Assembly (NCBI GenBank): GCA_029961685.1
Contig: JARWKL010000012.1
Location: 6,972,955 to 7,036,954 of the forward strand
Length of the DNA: 64,000 nt
DNA from: Aristolochia californica
Taxonomy: Eukaryota > Streptophyta > Magnoliopsida > Piperales > Aristolochiaceae
Direction: 5' to 3'
The position numbers and the translations under genes are program-made. The notes under the pieces are model-generated. The model did no database searches and was not told the DNA's origin. It saw only the letters and a list, made by a program, of their open reading frames with translations. Positions 1 to 13,800 of this stretch are shown here, in pieces (the stretch's first letter is position 1; each line of letters begins with the position of its first letter).

Positions 1-110
1 TCTAGTTCAACCCTAATTGCATGGAATTTTACAAGAAAGAGATTTCTTCTACACGTGTTTTTAAAATGGATATGCATGCTTGAAACATGTTAAAGATGCA
101 TATGACCTAT
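1..110 (+). repeat. Partial unit at left edge
   Basis: This is the last ~110 bp of a unit whose start lies outside the window. It contains the CTAATTGCATGG end typical of units that precede subtype C, plus the ACACGTGT and ATGCATGC box. It shows that the array extends leftward. Confidence 0.95.
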
Positions 111-1459
111 GGATCCAAAGCTTTTAAAGAGAATAACAAACGCTCATTAAATTCTCAATGAACGTGCGATGGGATATTTACCAGAGTCAAACAAGCCATT
201 ATTTTGTCCGTTTGCCAAAAGCTGACCTAACAATCATTGATGAATTTTAAAGTGATTTATCATGTGTAACGAGCTATATTTTTGTAAGAAATGACTTATG
301 GATAGGGAGTCAACACTCAGTTAAAAATCACCCGCCTCCCCCTTTTCCCTACGATTGCAAAACCTAAGATATAAAAACTAAAAAGAGCTTAAATTCCCTA
401 AAAATTACAGACACTCTTTGGAATTATCTCTCTCTACATTTGTGCATTGTGCGTCTCCATTTTAAATGTACACTTTTTTCTTAAATCAAAACTTTGAGTT
501 TTCTCTCTCCCTTCATCCCGTAAACAAAAAAAAGGCAAATAGATCACAGCAAAGTGAAAATTTTAGAGTTTATGAATGGAAAAAATTTAAAACAATAACA
601 AATGTAGGTAAAGAAATTTTATTCACAGACAAAAATTTAACACAAAACTTTTGTTATCCAAGTTTGGGAAATTCCACTAGTTCAACCCTAATAGCTTGGA
701 ATTTTACAAGAAAGTGATTTCTTCTACAAGTGTTTTAAAAATAGATATGCAAGCTTGAAACGTGTTAAAGATGCAAATGACCTATGGATCCAAAGCTTTT
801 AAAGAGAATAACATACGCTAATTAAATTCTCTAGTGAATGTGTGGTGGGATATTTACCTGAGTCAAACAAACCATTATTTTGCTCGTTTGCAAAAAGCTG
901 ACCTAAAAATCATAGATGATTGTACTGTGATTTATCATGAGTAACAGGCTATATTTTTGTAAGAAATGACATACAGATTGGGAGTCAACACTCAATTAAA
1001 AATCCCCCGCTTCCCCCTTTTCCCGACGATTGCAAAACCTGAGAACTAAAAACTGAAAAGAGCTCACAATCCTTAAAAATCACAGACACTCTTTGAAATT
1101 ATATCTCTCTACATTTGTGCATTGTGCATCTCCATTTTAGTTGTACACTTTTTTTTTAACTCAAAACTTTGAGTTTTCGTTGTCCCTTCATACCGTAAAC
1201 AAAAAAAGGACAATCGATCACAACAAAATGAAAATTTTAGAGTTTATGTATGGAAAAGAATTAAAACCATAACAAATGTAACAAATGAAAATTTATTCAC
1301 ACACCACAAATGAACACAAAATTTTTGTTATCCAAGTTTGGGAAATTCCACTAGTTAAACCCTAATAGCTTGAAATTTTACAAGAAAAAGAATTCTTCTA
1401 CACGTGTATTAAAAAACGATATGCATGCTTGAAACATGTTAAAGATGCAAATGACTTAT
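111..1459 (+). repeat. Two chimeric units (C/D and D/B/A)
   Basis: Units start at 111 and 786. The first begins like subtype C (CTCAATGAACG, ACCAGAG) but ends with the D tag CATGTGTAAC. The second begins like D (CATACGC, CTCTAGTG), carries the B tag CATGAGTAAC, then continues as A (ACTCAATTAAAAATCCCCC, GAGAACTAAAAACTG). The same two chimeras recur in the same order at 15576 and 16302, so they were copied as a block after they formed. Confidence 0.8.
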
Positions 1460-4400
1460 GGATCTAAAGCTTTTAATGAGAATAACAAACACTCATGAAA
1501 TTCTCTAGTGAACGTACGGCGGGATATTTACCCGAGTCAAACAAGCCATTATTTTGCCCGTTTGCAAAAAGCTGACCTAACAATCATAGATGATTGTAAT
1601 GTGATTTATCATGAGTAACGGGCTTTATTTTTGTAAGAAAAGACATACGGATTGGGAGTCAATAATCAGTTAAAAATACCCCGCCTCCCCCTTTTCTCGA
1701 CGATTGCAAAACCTGTGATATAAAAACTAAAAAGATCTTACAATCCCTAAAAAATACAAACACTCTTTGGAATTATCTCTCCCTACATTTATGCATTGTG
1801 CATCTCCATTTTAGATGTACACTTTTTTCTTAAATCCAAACTTTGAGTTTTCGCTCTCCCTTCATCCCGTAAACAAAAAAAGGCAGATAGATCACAACAA
1901 AATGAAAATTTTAGAGTTTATGTGTAAAAAAAAATTAAAACAATAACAAATGTAAGTATATAAAATTTATTCACACACCACAAATAAACACAAAAGTTTT
2001 GTTTTCCAAGCTTGGGAAATTCCACTAGTTCAAACCTAATTGAAAGGAATTTTACAAGAAAGAGATTTCTTCTACACGTGTTTTAAAAATGGATATGCAT
2101 GCTTGAAACATGTTAAAGATTCAAATGACCTATGGATCCAAAGCTTTTAAAGAAAATAACAAACGCTCATTAAATTCTCAATGAACGTGCGGTGGGATAT
2201 TTACCAGAGTCAAACAAGCCATTATTTTGCCCGTTTACAAAAAGCTTACCAAACAATCATAGATGATTGTAAAGTGATTTATCATCCGTAACGGGCAATA
2301 TTTTTGTAAGAAATGACTTACAGATTGGGAGTCAACACTCAATTAAAAATCCCCCGCCTTCCCCTTTTCTCGACGATTGCAAGACCTGAGAACTAAAAAC
2401 TGAAAAGAGCTTACAATCCTTAAAAATCACAGACACTCTTTTGAATTATATCTCTCTATATTAGTGCATTGTGCATCTCCATTTTAGATGGACACTTTCT
2501 GTTTAAATCAAAACTTTGAGTTTTCGTTCTCCCTTCTTGCCGTAAACAAAAAAAGGTTAATAGATCACAACAAAATGAGACTTTTAGAGTTTATGTATGG
2601 AAAAAAAATTAAAACAATAAAAAATGTAAGTAATGAAAATTTATTCACAGACCACAAATGAACACAAATATTTTTTGTCCAAGATTGGGTAATTCCACTA
2701 GTTCCAACCTAATAGCTCTGAATTTTACAAGAAAGAGATTTCTTCTTCATGTGTTTCAAAAATGGATATGCATGCTTGAAACATGTTAAATATGCAAATG
2801 ACCTATGGATCCAAAGCTTTTAATGAGAATAACAAACGCTCATTAAATTCTGAAGTGAACGTGCGGCGGGATATTTACCCGAGTCAAACAAGCCATTATT
2901 TTGCTCGTTTGCAAAAAGTTGACCTAACAATCATAGATGATTGTAAAGTGATTTTTCATTCGTAACGGGCTATAATATTGTAAGAAATGACTTACGGATT
3001 GGGAGTCAACACTCAATTAAAAATCCCCCGCCTCCCCCTTTTCCTGACGATTGCAAAACCTGAGAACTAAAAACTGAAAAGAGCTTACAATCCTTAAAAA
3101 TCACAGACACTCTTTGGAATTATATCTCTCTACATTTGTGCATTGTGCATCTCTATTTAAGATGTACACTTTTTTCTTAAGTCAAAACTTTCAGTTTTAG
3201 TTCTCCCTTCATGCCTTAAACAAAAAATGGTAAAAGATCACAACAAAATGAAAATTTTAGAGTTTATGTCTGGAAAAGAATTAAAACCATAACAAATGTA
3301 AGTAATGAAAATTTATTCACACACCACAAATGAACACAAAATTTTTGTTATCTTAGTTTGGAAAATTCCACTAGTTCAACCCTAACAGCTTGAAATTTTA
3401 CAAGAAAGAGAATTCTTCTACACGTGTTTTAAAAAAGGATATGCATGCTTGAAACATGTTAAAGATGCAAATGACTTATGGATCCAAAGCTTTTAATGAG
3501 AATAACAAACACTCATTAAATTCTCTAGTGAACGTGCGGCGGGATATTTACCCGAGTCAAACAAGCCATTATTTTGCCCGTTTGCAAAAAGCTGACCTAA
3601 CAATCATAGATGATTGTAATGTGATTTATCATGAGTAACGGGCTATATTTTTGTAAGAAATGACATACGGATTGGGAGTCAACAGTCAGTTAAAAATACC
3701 CCACCTCCCCCTTTTCCATACAATTGCAAAACCTAAGATTTAAAAACTAAAAAGATCTTACAATCCCTAAAAATTACAAAGACTCTTTGGAATTATCTCT
3801 CCCTACATTTATGCATTGTGCATCTCCATTTTAGATGTACATTTTTTTCTTAAATCCAAACTTTGAGTTTTCGCTCTCCCTTTATCCCATAAACAAAAAA
3901 AGGCAAATAGATCACAAAAAAATGAAAATTTTAGAGTTTATGTGTAATAAAAAAAAAATAACAAATGTAAGTATAGAAAATTTATTCACACACCACAAAT
4001 AACACAAAAGTTTTGTTTTCCAAGTTTGGGAAATTCCACTAGTTCAAACCTAATTGAATGGAATTTTACAAGAAATAAATTTTTTCTACACGTGTTTTAA
4101 AAATGGATATGCATGCTTGAAACATGCTAAAGATGCAAATGGCCTATGGATCAAAAGCTTTTCAATAAAATAAAAAACGTTTATTAAATTCTCAATGAAT
4201 GTGCGGTGGGATATTTACCAGAGTCAAACAAGCCATTATTTTGCCCGTTGACAAAAAGCTTACCTAAGAATCATAGATGATTGTAAAGTGATTTATCATC
4301 CGTAACGGGCTATATATTTGTAAGAAATGACTTACGGATTGGGAGACAACACTCAATTAAAAATCCACCACCTCCCCCTTTTCCCGACCATTGCAAAAGC

Positions 4401-5499
4401 TGAGAGCTAAAAACTGAAAAGAGCTTAAAAACCTTAAAAATCACTGACACTCTTTGGAATTATATCTCTCTATATTTGTGCATTGTGCATCTCCATTTTA
4501 GATGTTCACTTTTTTCTTAAATCAAAACTTTGAGTTTTCGTTCTCCCTTCATGCCCTAAACAAAAAAAGGTAAATAGATCACAACAAAATGAAAATTTTA
4601 GAGTTTATGTATGGAATAAAATTAAAAAAATAACAAATGTAAATAATGAAAATTTATTCACACACCACAAATGAGCACAAAATTTTGTTACCCAAGATTG
4701 GCAAATTCCACTAGTTCCACCCAAATACCCTAATTGCTTGGAATTTTACAAGAAAGAGATTTCTTCTACACGTGTTTTAAAAATGGATATCCATGCTAGA
4801 AACATGTTAAAGATGCACATGACCTATGGATCCAAAGCTTTTAATGAGAATAACTACCGCTCATTAAATTCTGAAGTGAACGTGCGGCAGGATATTTACC
4901 CGAGTCAAACAAGCCATTATTTTGTCCGTTTGCAAAAAGTTGACCTAACAATCATTGATGATTGTAAAGCGATTTTTCATTCGTAACAGGCTATAATATT
5001 GGAAGAAATGACTTACGGATTGGGAGTCAATACTCAATTAAAAATCCCCCGCCTCCCCCTTTTCCCGACGATTGCAAAACCTGAGAACTAAAAACTAAAA
5101 GAGCTTACAATCCTTAAAATTCACAGACACTCTTTGGAATTATATCTCTCTACATTTGTGCATTGTGCATCTCTATTTAAGATGTACACTTTTTTCTTAA
5201 TTCAAAACTTTGAGTTTTCGTTCTCCCTTCATGCCTTAAACAAAAAAAGGTAAATAGATCACAACAAAATGAAAATTTTAGAGTTTATGTCTGGAAAAGA
5301 ATTAAAACCATAACAAATGTAAGTAATGAAAATTTATTCACACACCACAAATAACACAAAAGTTTTGTTTTCCAAGTTTGGGAAATTCCACTAGTTCAAA
5401 CCTAATTGAACGGAATTTTACAAGAAAGAGATTTCTTCTACACATGTTTTAAAAATGGATATGCATGTTTGAAACATGTTAAAGATGCAAATGACCTAT
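1460..5499 (+). repeat. Trimeric higher-order repeat B-C-A, two copies
   Basis: Units start at 1460 (B), 2134 (C), 2807 (A), 3480 (B), 4148 (C) and 4828 (A). Corresponding units are 2014-2021 bp apart. Private markers prove copying: the two A units share CTCTATTTAAGATGTACAC (near 3151 and 5165) and TTTATGTCTGGAAAAG (near 3263 and 5283), rare elsewhere. The second A unit switches to B sequence at about 5350 (CACAAATAACACAAAAG), which explains why it is followed by C rather than B. Confidence 0.85.
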
Positions 5500-8400
5500 G
5501 GATCCAAAGCTTTTAAAGAAAATAACAAACGCTCATTAAATTTTCAATGAACGTGCGGTGGGATATTTACCAGAGTCCAACAAGCCATTATTTTGCCCGT
5601 TTACAAAAAGCTTACCTAACAATCATAGATGATTGTAAAGTGATTTATCATCCGTAACGGGCTATATATTTGTAAGAAATGACTTACGGATTGGGAGTCA
5701 TCACTCAATTAAAAATACCCCGCCTCCCCATATTCCCGACGATTGCAAAACCTGAGAACTAAAAACTGAAAAGAGCTTACAATCCTTAAAAATCACAGAC
5801 ACTCTTTGGAATTATATCTCTCTATATTTGTGCATTGTGCATCTCCATTTTAGATGTACACTTTCTTCTTAAATCAAAACTTTTAGTTTTCGTTCTCCCT
5901 TCATGACGTAAACAAAAAAAGGTAAATAGATCACAACAAAATGAAAATTTTAGAGTTTATGTAAAGAAAAAAATTAAAACAATAACAAATGTATGTAATG
6001 AAAATTTATTCACACACCACAAATGAACACAAAATTTTTTTATCCAGGATTGGGAAATTCCACTAGTTCCACCCTAATAGCTCAGAATTTTACAAGAAAG
6101 AGATTTCTTCTATACGTGTTTTAAAAATGGATATGCATGCTTGAAACATGTTAAAGATGCAAATGACCTATGGATCGAAAGCTTTTAATGAGAATAACAA
6201 CGCTCTTTAATTCTGAAGTGAACGTGCGGCGGGATTTTTACCCGAGTCAAACAAACCATTATTTTGCCCCTTTGCAAAACGTCGACCTAACAATCATAGA
6301 TGATTGTAAAGTGATTTTCCATTCGTAACGGGCTACAATATTGTAAGAAATGACTTATGGATTGGGAGTCAACACTCAATTAAAAATCCTCCGCCTCCCC
6401 CTTTTCTCGACGATTGCAAAACTTGAGAACTAAAAACTGAAAAGAGCTTGCAATCCTTAAAAATCACAAAACACTCTTTGGAATTAGATCTCTCTACTTT
6501 TGTGCATTGTGCATCTCCATTTTAGGTGTACACTTTTTCCTAATATCAAAACTTTGAGTTTTCGTTCTCCGTTCATGCCGTAAATTAAAAAAAGGTAAAT
6601 AGATGACAACAAAATGAAAATTTTAGAGTTTATGTATGGAAAAAAATTAAAACATTAACAAATGTAAGTAATGAAAATTTATTCACACACCACCAATGAA
6701 CACAAAAGTTTTGTTATCCAAGATTGGGTAATTCCACTAGTTCAACCCTAATAGCTTGGAATTTTACAAGAAAGAGATTTCTTTTACACGTGTTTTAAAA
6801 AAGGATATGCATGCTTGAAACATGTTAAAGATGCAAATGACTTATGGATCCAAAGCTTTTAATGAGAATAACAAACGCTCATTAAATTCTTAAGTGAACG
6901 TGCGGCGGGATATTTACCCGAGTCAAACATGCCATTATTTTGCCCGTTTGCAAAAAGCTGACCTAACAATCATAGATGATTGTAAACTGATTTTTCAATT
7001 GTAACGGGCTATATTATTGTAAGAAATGACTTACGGATTGGGACTCAACACTCAATTAAAAATCCCCCACCTCCCCCATTTCCTAGCTATTGAAAACCCT
7101 GAGAACTAAAAACTTAAAAGAGCTCACAATCCTTAAAAATCACAGACACTCTTTGGAATTAAATCTCTCTACATTTGCACATTGTGCATCTCCATTTTTG
7201 ACGTACACTTTTTTCTTAAATCAAAACTTTCAGTTTTCGTTCTTCCTTCATGCCGTAAACAAAAAAAGGTAAATAGATCACAACAAAATGAAAATTTTAG
7301 AATTAATGTATGGAAAAAAATTAGAACCATAACAAATATAAGTAATAAAAATTTATTCATACACCACAAATGAAAAAAAAATTTTGTTATATAAGTTTGG
7401 GAAATTCCACTAGTTCAACCCTAATAGCATGAAATTTTACAAGAAAGAGAATTCTTCTACACGTGTTTTAAAAATGGAGATGCATGCTTGAAACATGTTA
7501 AAGATGCAAATGACCTATGGATCCAAAGCTTTTAATGAGAATAAAAAATACTCGTTAAATTCTCTAGTGAACGTGCGGCGGGATATTTACCCGAGTCAAA
7601 CAAGCCATTATTTTGCCCATTTGCAAAAAGCTGACTTAACAATCATAGATGATTGTAATGTGATTTATCATGAGTAACGGGCTATATTTTTGTAAGAAAT
7701 GACATACGGATTGGGAGTCAACAGTCAGTTAAAAATACCCCGCCTCCCCCTTTTCCATACAATTGCAAAACCTGAGATTTAAAAACTAAAAAGATCTTAC
7801 AATCCCTAAAAATTACAAACACTCTTTGGAATTATCACTCCCCACATTTATGCATTGTGCATCTCCATTTTAGATGTACACTTTTTTCTTAAATCCAAAC
7901 TTTGAGTTTTCGCTCTCCCTTCATCCCCTAAACAAAAAAAGGCAAATAGATCACAAAAAATGAAAATTTTAGAGTTTATGCGTAAAAAAAAAAAACAATA
8001 ACAAATGTAAGTATAGAAAATTTATTCACACACCACAAATAAGACAAAAGTTTTGTTTTCCAAGTTTGGGAAATTCCACTAGTTCAAACCTAATTGAATG
8101 GAATTTTACAAGAAAGAGATTTCTTCTACATGTGTTTTAAAGAAGGATATGCATGCTTGAAACATGTTAAAGATGCAAATGACCTATGGATCCAAAGCTT
8201 TTAAAGAGAATAACAAATGCTCATTAAATTCTCAATGAACGTGCGGTGGGATATTTACCAGAGTCAAACAAGCCTTTATTTTGCCCTTTTACAAAAAACT
8301 TACCTAACAATCATAGATGATTGTAAAGTGATTTACCATCCGGAACGGGCTATATTTTTGTAAGAAATGACTTACGGATTGGGAGTCAACACTCAACTAA

Positions 8401-10877
8401 AAATACCCCGCCTCCCCATTTTCCCGATGATTGCAAAACCTGAGAACTAAAAACTGAAAAGAGCTTACAATCGTCAAAAATCACAGACACTCTTTGGAAT
8501 TATATCTCTCTATATTTGTGCATTGTGCATCTCCATTTTAGATGTACACTTTCTTCTTTAATAAAAACTTTTAGTTTTCCTTCTCCCTTCATGCCGTAAA
8601 GCAAAAAAGGTAAATAGATCACACCAAATTAAAATTTTAGAGTTTATGTAAGGAAAAAAATTAAACAATAACAAATGTATGTAATGAAAATTTATTCACA
8701 CACCACATATGAACACAAAATTTTTTTATCCAGGATTGGGAAATTCCACTAGTTCCACCCTAATAGCTCTGAATTTTACAAGAAAGAGATTTCTTCTACA
8801 CGTGTTTTAAAAATGGATATGCATGCTTAAAACATGTTAAAGATGCAAATGACCTATGGATCCAAAGCTTTTAATGAGAATAACAAACGCTCATTAAATT
8901 CTAAAGTGAACGTGCGGCGGGATTTTTACCCGAGTCAAACAAACTATTATTTTTCCCGTTTGCAAAACGTCGACCTAACAATCATAGTTGATTGTAAACT
9001 GATTTTCCATTCGTAACGGGCTATAATATTGTAAGAAATGACTTACGGATTGCGATTCAACACTCAATTAAAAATCCCCCGCCTCCCCCTTTTCCCGACG
9101 ATTGCAAAACCTGAGAACTAAAAACTGAAAAGAGCTTGCAATCCTTAAAAATCACAAAACACTCTTTGGAATTATATCTCTCTACTTTTGTGCATTGTGC
9201 ATCTCCATTTTAGATGTTCATTTTTTTCTTATATCAAAACTTTGAGTTTTCGTTCTCCGTTCATGCCGTAAAAAAAAAGGTAAATAGATCACAACAAAAT
9301 GAAACTTTTAGAGTTTATGTATGGAAAAAAATTAAAACAATAACAAATGTAAGTAATGAAAATTTATTCACACAACACAAATGAACACAAAAGCTTTGTT
9401 ATCCATGATTGGGTAATTCCACTAGTTCAACCCTAATATCTTGGAATTTTACAAGAAAGAGATTTCTTTTACACGTGTTTTGAAAATGGATATGCATGCT
9501 TGAAACATGTTAAAGATGCAAATGACTTATGGATCCAAAGCTTTTAATGAGAATAACAAACGCTCATTAAATTCTTAAGTGAACGTGCGGCGGGATATTT
9601 ACCCCAGTCAAACAAGCCATTATTTTTCCCGTTTGCAAAAAGCTGACCTAACAATCATAGATGATTGTAAACTGATTTTTCAATCATAACGGGCTATATT
9701 ATTGTAAGAAATGACTTACGGATTGGGAGTCAACACTCAATTAAAAATCCCCCGCCTCCCCCATTTCCTGACGATTGAAAACCTTGAGAACTAAAAACTT
9801 AAAAGAGCTCACAATCCTTAAAAATCACAGCCACTCTTTGGAATTACATCTCTCTAAATTTGCGCATTGTGCATCTATATTTTAGATGGACACTATTTTC
9901 TTAAATCAAAACTTTCAGTTTTCGTTCTCCCTTCATGCCGTAAACAAAAAAAGGTAAATAGATCACAACAAAATGTAAATTTAGAATTAATGTATGGAAA
10001 AAAATTACAACCATAGCAAATATAAGTAATAAAAATTTATTCACACACCACAAATGAACACAAAATTTTTGTTATCTAAGTTTGGGAAATTTCACTAGTT
10101 CAACCCTAATAGCATGAAATTTTACAAGAAAGAGAATTCTTCTACACGTGTTTTAAAAATGGATATGCATGCTTGAAACATGTTAAAGATGCAAATGACC
10201 TATGGATCCAAAGCTTTTAATGAGAATAAAAAATACTCGTTAAATTCTCTAGTGAACGTGCGACGGGATATTTACCTGAGTCAAAAAAGCCATTATTTGG
10301 CCCGTTTGCAAAAAGCTGACCTAACAATCATAGATGATTGTAATGTGATTTATCATGATTAACGGGCAATATTTTTCTAAGAAATGGCATACGGGTTGGG
10401 AGTCAACTGTCAGTTAAAAATACCCTGCCACCCCCTTTTCCCGACGATTGCAAAACCAGAGATATAAAAACTAAAAAGATCTTACAATCTCTAAAAATTT
10501 CAAACACTCATTGGAATTATCTCTCCCGACATTTGCGCATTGTGCATCTCCATTTTAGATGTTCACTTTTTTCTTAAATCAAAACTTTGAGTTTTCGCTC
10601 TCCCTTCATGCCGTAAACAAAAAAAGGCAAATAGATCACAACAAAATGAAAATTTTAGAGTTTATGTGTGAAAAAAAATTAAAACAATAACAAATGTAAG
10701 TATAGAAAATTTATTCACACACCACAAATGAACACAAAAGTTTTGTTTTCCAAGTTTGGGAATTTCCACGAGTTCAACCCTAATTGCTTGGAATTATACA
10801 AGATAAAGATTTCTTCTACACGTGTTTTAAAAATGGATATGCATGCTTGAAACAAGTTAAAGAAGCAAATGACCTAT
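5500..10877 (+). repeat. Tetrameric higher-order repeat C-A-A-B, two copies
   Basis: Copy 1 has units at 5500 (C), 6172 (A), 6846 (A), 7519 (B); copy 2 has 8188 (C), 8858 (A), 9531 (A), 10204 (B). Corresponding units are 2685-2688 bp apart. Shared private markers are ACTTTTAGTTTTC in the C units (near 5879 and 8565), GGGATTTTTACC and GCAAAACGTCGACC in the first A units (near 6283 and 8965, creating a SalI site), and ATACTCGTTAAATTC in the B units (near 7549 and 10233). Each position resembles its partner more than its neighbour, which defines a higher-order repeat. Confidence 0.88.
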
Positions 10878-13800
10878 GGATCCAAAGCTTTTAAAGAGAA
10901 TAACAAACGCTCATTAAATTCTCCAGTGAACGTGTGGCGGGATATTTACCCGAGTCAAATAAGCCATTATTTTACCCGTTTGCAAAAAGCTGACCTAATA
11001 ATCATAGATGATTGTAATGTGATTTATCATGATTAACGGGCTATATTTTTGTAAGAAATGACATACGGATTGGGAGTCAACAGTCAGTTAAAAATACCAT
11101 GCCTCCCCCTTTTCCCGACGATTGCAAAACCTGAGATATAAAAACTAAAAAGATCTTACAATCCCTAGAAATTACAAACACTCTTTGGAATTATCTCTTC
11201 CTACATTTGTGCATTGTGCATTGCCATTTTAGATGTACACTTTTTTCTTAAATCAAAACTTTGAGTTTGCACTCTCCCTTCATCCCGTATACAAAGAAAG
11301 GCAAATAGATCACAACAAAACGAAAATTTTAGAGTTTATGTGTGAAAAAAAATTAAAACAATTACAAATGTAAGTATAGAAAATTTTTTCACGCACCACA
11401 AATGAACACAAAAGTTTTGTTTTCCTAGTTTGGGAAATTCCAGTAGTTCAACTCTCAGTGCATGGAATTTTACAAGAAAGAGATTTCTTCTACACGTGTT
11501 TTAAAAATGGCTATGCCTGCTTGAAACATGTTAAAGATGTAAATGACCTATGGATCCATAGCTTTTAAAGAGAATAACAAACGCTCATTAAATTCTCAAT
11601 GAACGTGTGGTGGCATATTTACCAGAGTCAAACAAGCCATTATTTTACCTGTTTGCAAAAAGCTTACTTAACAATCATAGATGAATGTAAAGTGATTTAT
11701 CATCCGTAACGGGCTATATTTTTGTAAGAAATGACTTACGGATTGGGAGTCAACAGTCAGTTAAAAACACCCCGCCTCCCCGTTTTCCCGACGATTGCAA
11801 AACCTGAGATATAAAACCTAAAAGGAGCTTAAATTCCCTAAAAATTAGAGACACTCTTTGGAATTATCTCTCTCTACATTTGTGCACTGTGCGTCTCCAA
11901 TTTACATGTACACTTTTTTCTTAAATTAAAACTTTGAGTTTTCTCTCACCCTTCATCCCGTAAACAAAAAAAGGCAAATAGATCACAACAAAATGAAAAT
12001 TTTAGAGTTTATGTATGGAAAAAATTTTAAAAAATAACAAATTTAAGTAAAGAAACTTCATTCACACACCAAAAATGAATACAAAACTTTTGTTATTGAA
12101 GTTTGGGAAATTCCACTAGTTCAACTCTAATAGCTTGGAATTTAACAAGAAAGAGATTTCTTCTACACGTGTTTTAAAAATGGATATCCAAGCTTGAAAC
12201 ATGTTAAAGTTGCAAATGACCTATGGATCCAAAGCTTTTAAATAGAATAACATACGCCATTAAATTTTCTAGTGTACGTGCGGTGGGATATTTACCCGAG
12301 TCAAACAAGCCATTATTTTGCCCGTTTGCAAAAAGCTGACCTAACAATCATAGATGAATTGTAAAGTGATTTATCATGTGTAACGGGTTATATTTTTGTA
12401 AGAAATGACTTATGGATAGGGAGTCAACACTCAGTTAAAAATACCCCGCCTTCGCCTTTTCCTGACGATTGCAAAACCTGAGATATAAAAACTACAATCC
12501 CTAAAAATTACAGACACTCTTTGGAATTATCTCTTTCTAAATATTAGCATTGTGCATCTCCATTTTAGAGTTACACTTTTTTCTTAAATAAAAAATTTGA
12601 GTTTTCGCTCCCTCTTCATTCCGTAAAAAAAAAAAAAAAGGCAAATTGATAACAACAAAATGAAAATTTTAGAGTTTATGCATGGAAAAAATTAAAAAAT
12701 GTAAGTAAAGAAAATTTATTCACAAACCACAAATGAACACAAAAGTTTTGTTATCCAAGATTGGGAAATTCCACTAGTTCAACCCTAATAGCTTGAAATT
12801 TTACAAGAAAGAGATTTCCTCTGCACGTGTTTTAAAAATGGATATGCTTGCTTGAAACATGTTAAAGATTCAATTGACCTATGGATCCAAAGCTTTTAAC
12901 GAGAATAACAAACGCTCATTAAATTCTTAAGTGAACGTGCGACGGGATATTTACCCGAGTCAAACAAGCCATTATTTTGCCCGTTTGCAAAAAGCTGACC
13001 TAACAATCATAGATAAATTGTAAAGTGATTTATCATGTGTAAAGGGCTATATTTTTGTAAGAAATGACTTATGGATAGGTAGTCAACACTCAGTTAAAAA
13101 TCCTCCGCCTCCCCGTTTTCCCGACGATTGCAAAACCTGAGATATAAAAACTAAAAGGAGCTTAAATTCCCTAAAAATTAGAGACACTCTTTGGAATTAT
13201 CTCTCTCTACATTTGTGCACTGTGCGTCTCCAATTTACATGTACACTTTTTTCTTAAATCAAAACTTTGAGTTTTCTCTCTCCCTTCATCCCGTAAACAA
13301 GAAAAGGCAAATAGATCACAACAAAATGAAAATTTTAGAGTTTATGTATGGAAAAATTTTTAAAAAAAAACAAATGTAAGTAAAGAAACTTCATTCACAC
13401 ACCAAAAATGAACACAAAACTTTTGTTATCGAAGTTTGGGAAATTCCACTAGTTCAACTCTAATAGCTTGGAATTTAACAAGAAAGAGATTTCTTCTACA
13501 CGTGTTTTAAAAATGGATATCCAAGTTTGAAACTTGTTAAAGTTGCAAATGACCTATGGATCCAAAGCATTTAAAGAGAATAACATACGCCATTAAATTT
13601 TCTAGTGTACGTGCGGTGGGATATTTACCCGAGTCAAACAAGCCATTATTTTGCCCGTTTGCAAAAATCTGACCTAAAAATCATAGATGAATTGTAAAGT
13701 GATTTATCATGTGTAACGGGTTATATTTTTGTAAGAAATGACTTATGGATAGGGAGTCAACACTCAGTTAAAAATACCCCGCCTGTGCCTTTTCCTGACG

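Larger units (their letters stand above)
1..1670 (+). repeat. Long-range duplicate, copy 1 (partner 15465-17190)
   Basis: This segment shares rare variants with 15465-17190: GAATTTTAAAGTGATTTATCA in place of GAATTGTAAAG, AAATCACCCGCC, TTTTCCCTA, TTTATGAATG, the same two chimeric units in the same order, and GAGTCAATA in the third unit. The offset is 15465 bp, rising to about 15516 after the 52 bp duplication in the partner. The left limit is the window edge. Confidence 0.72.
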
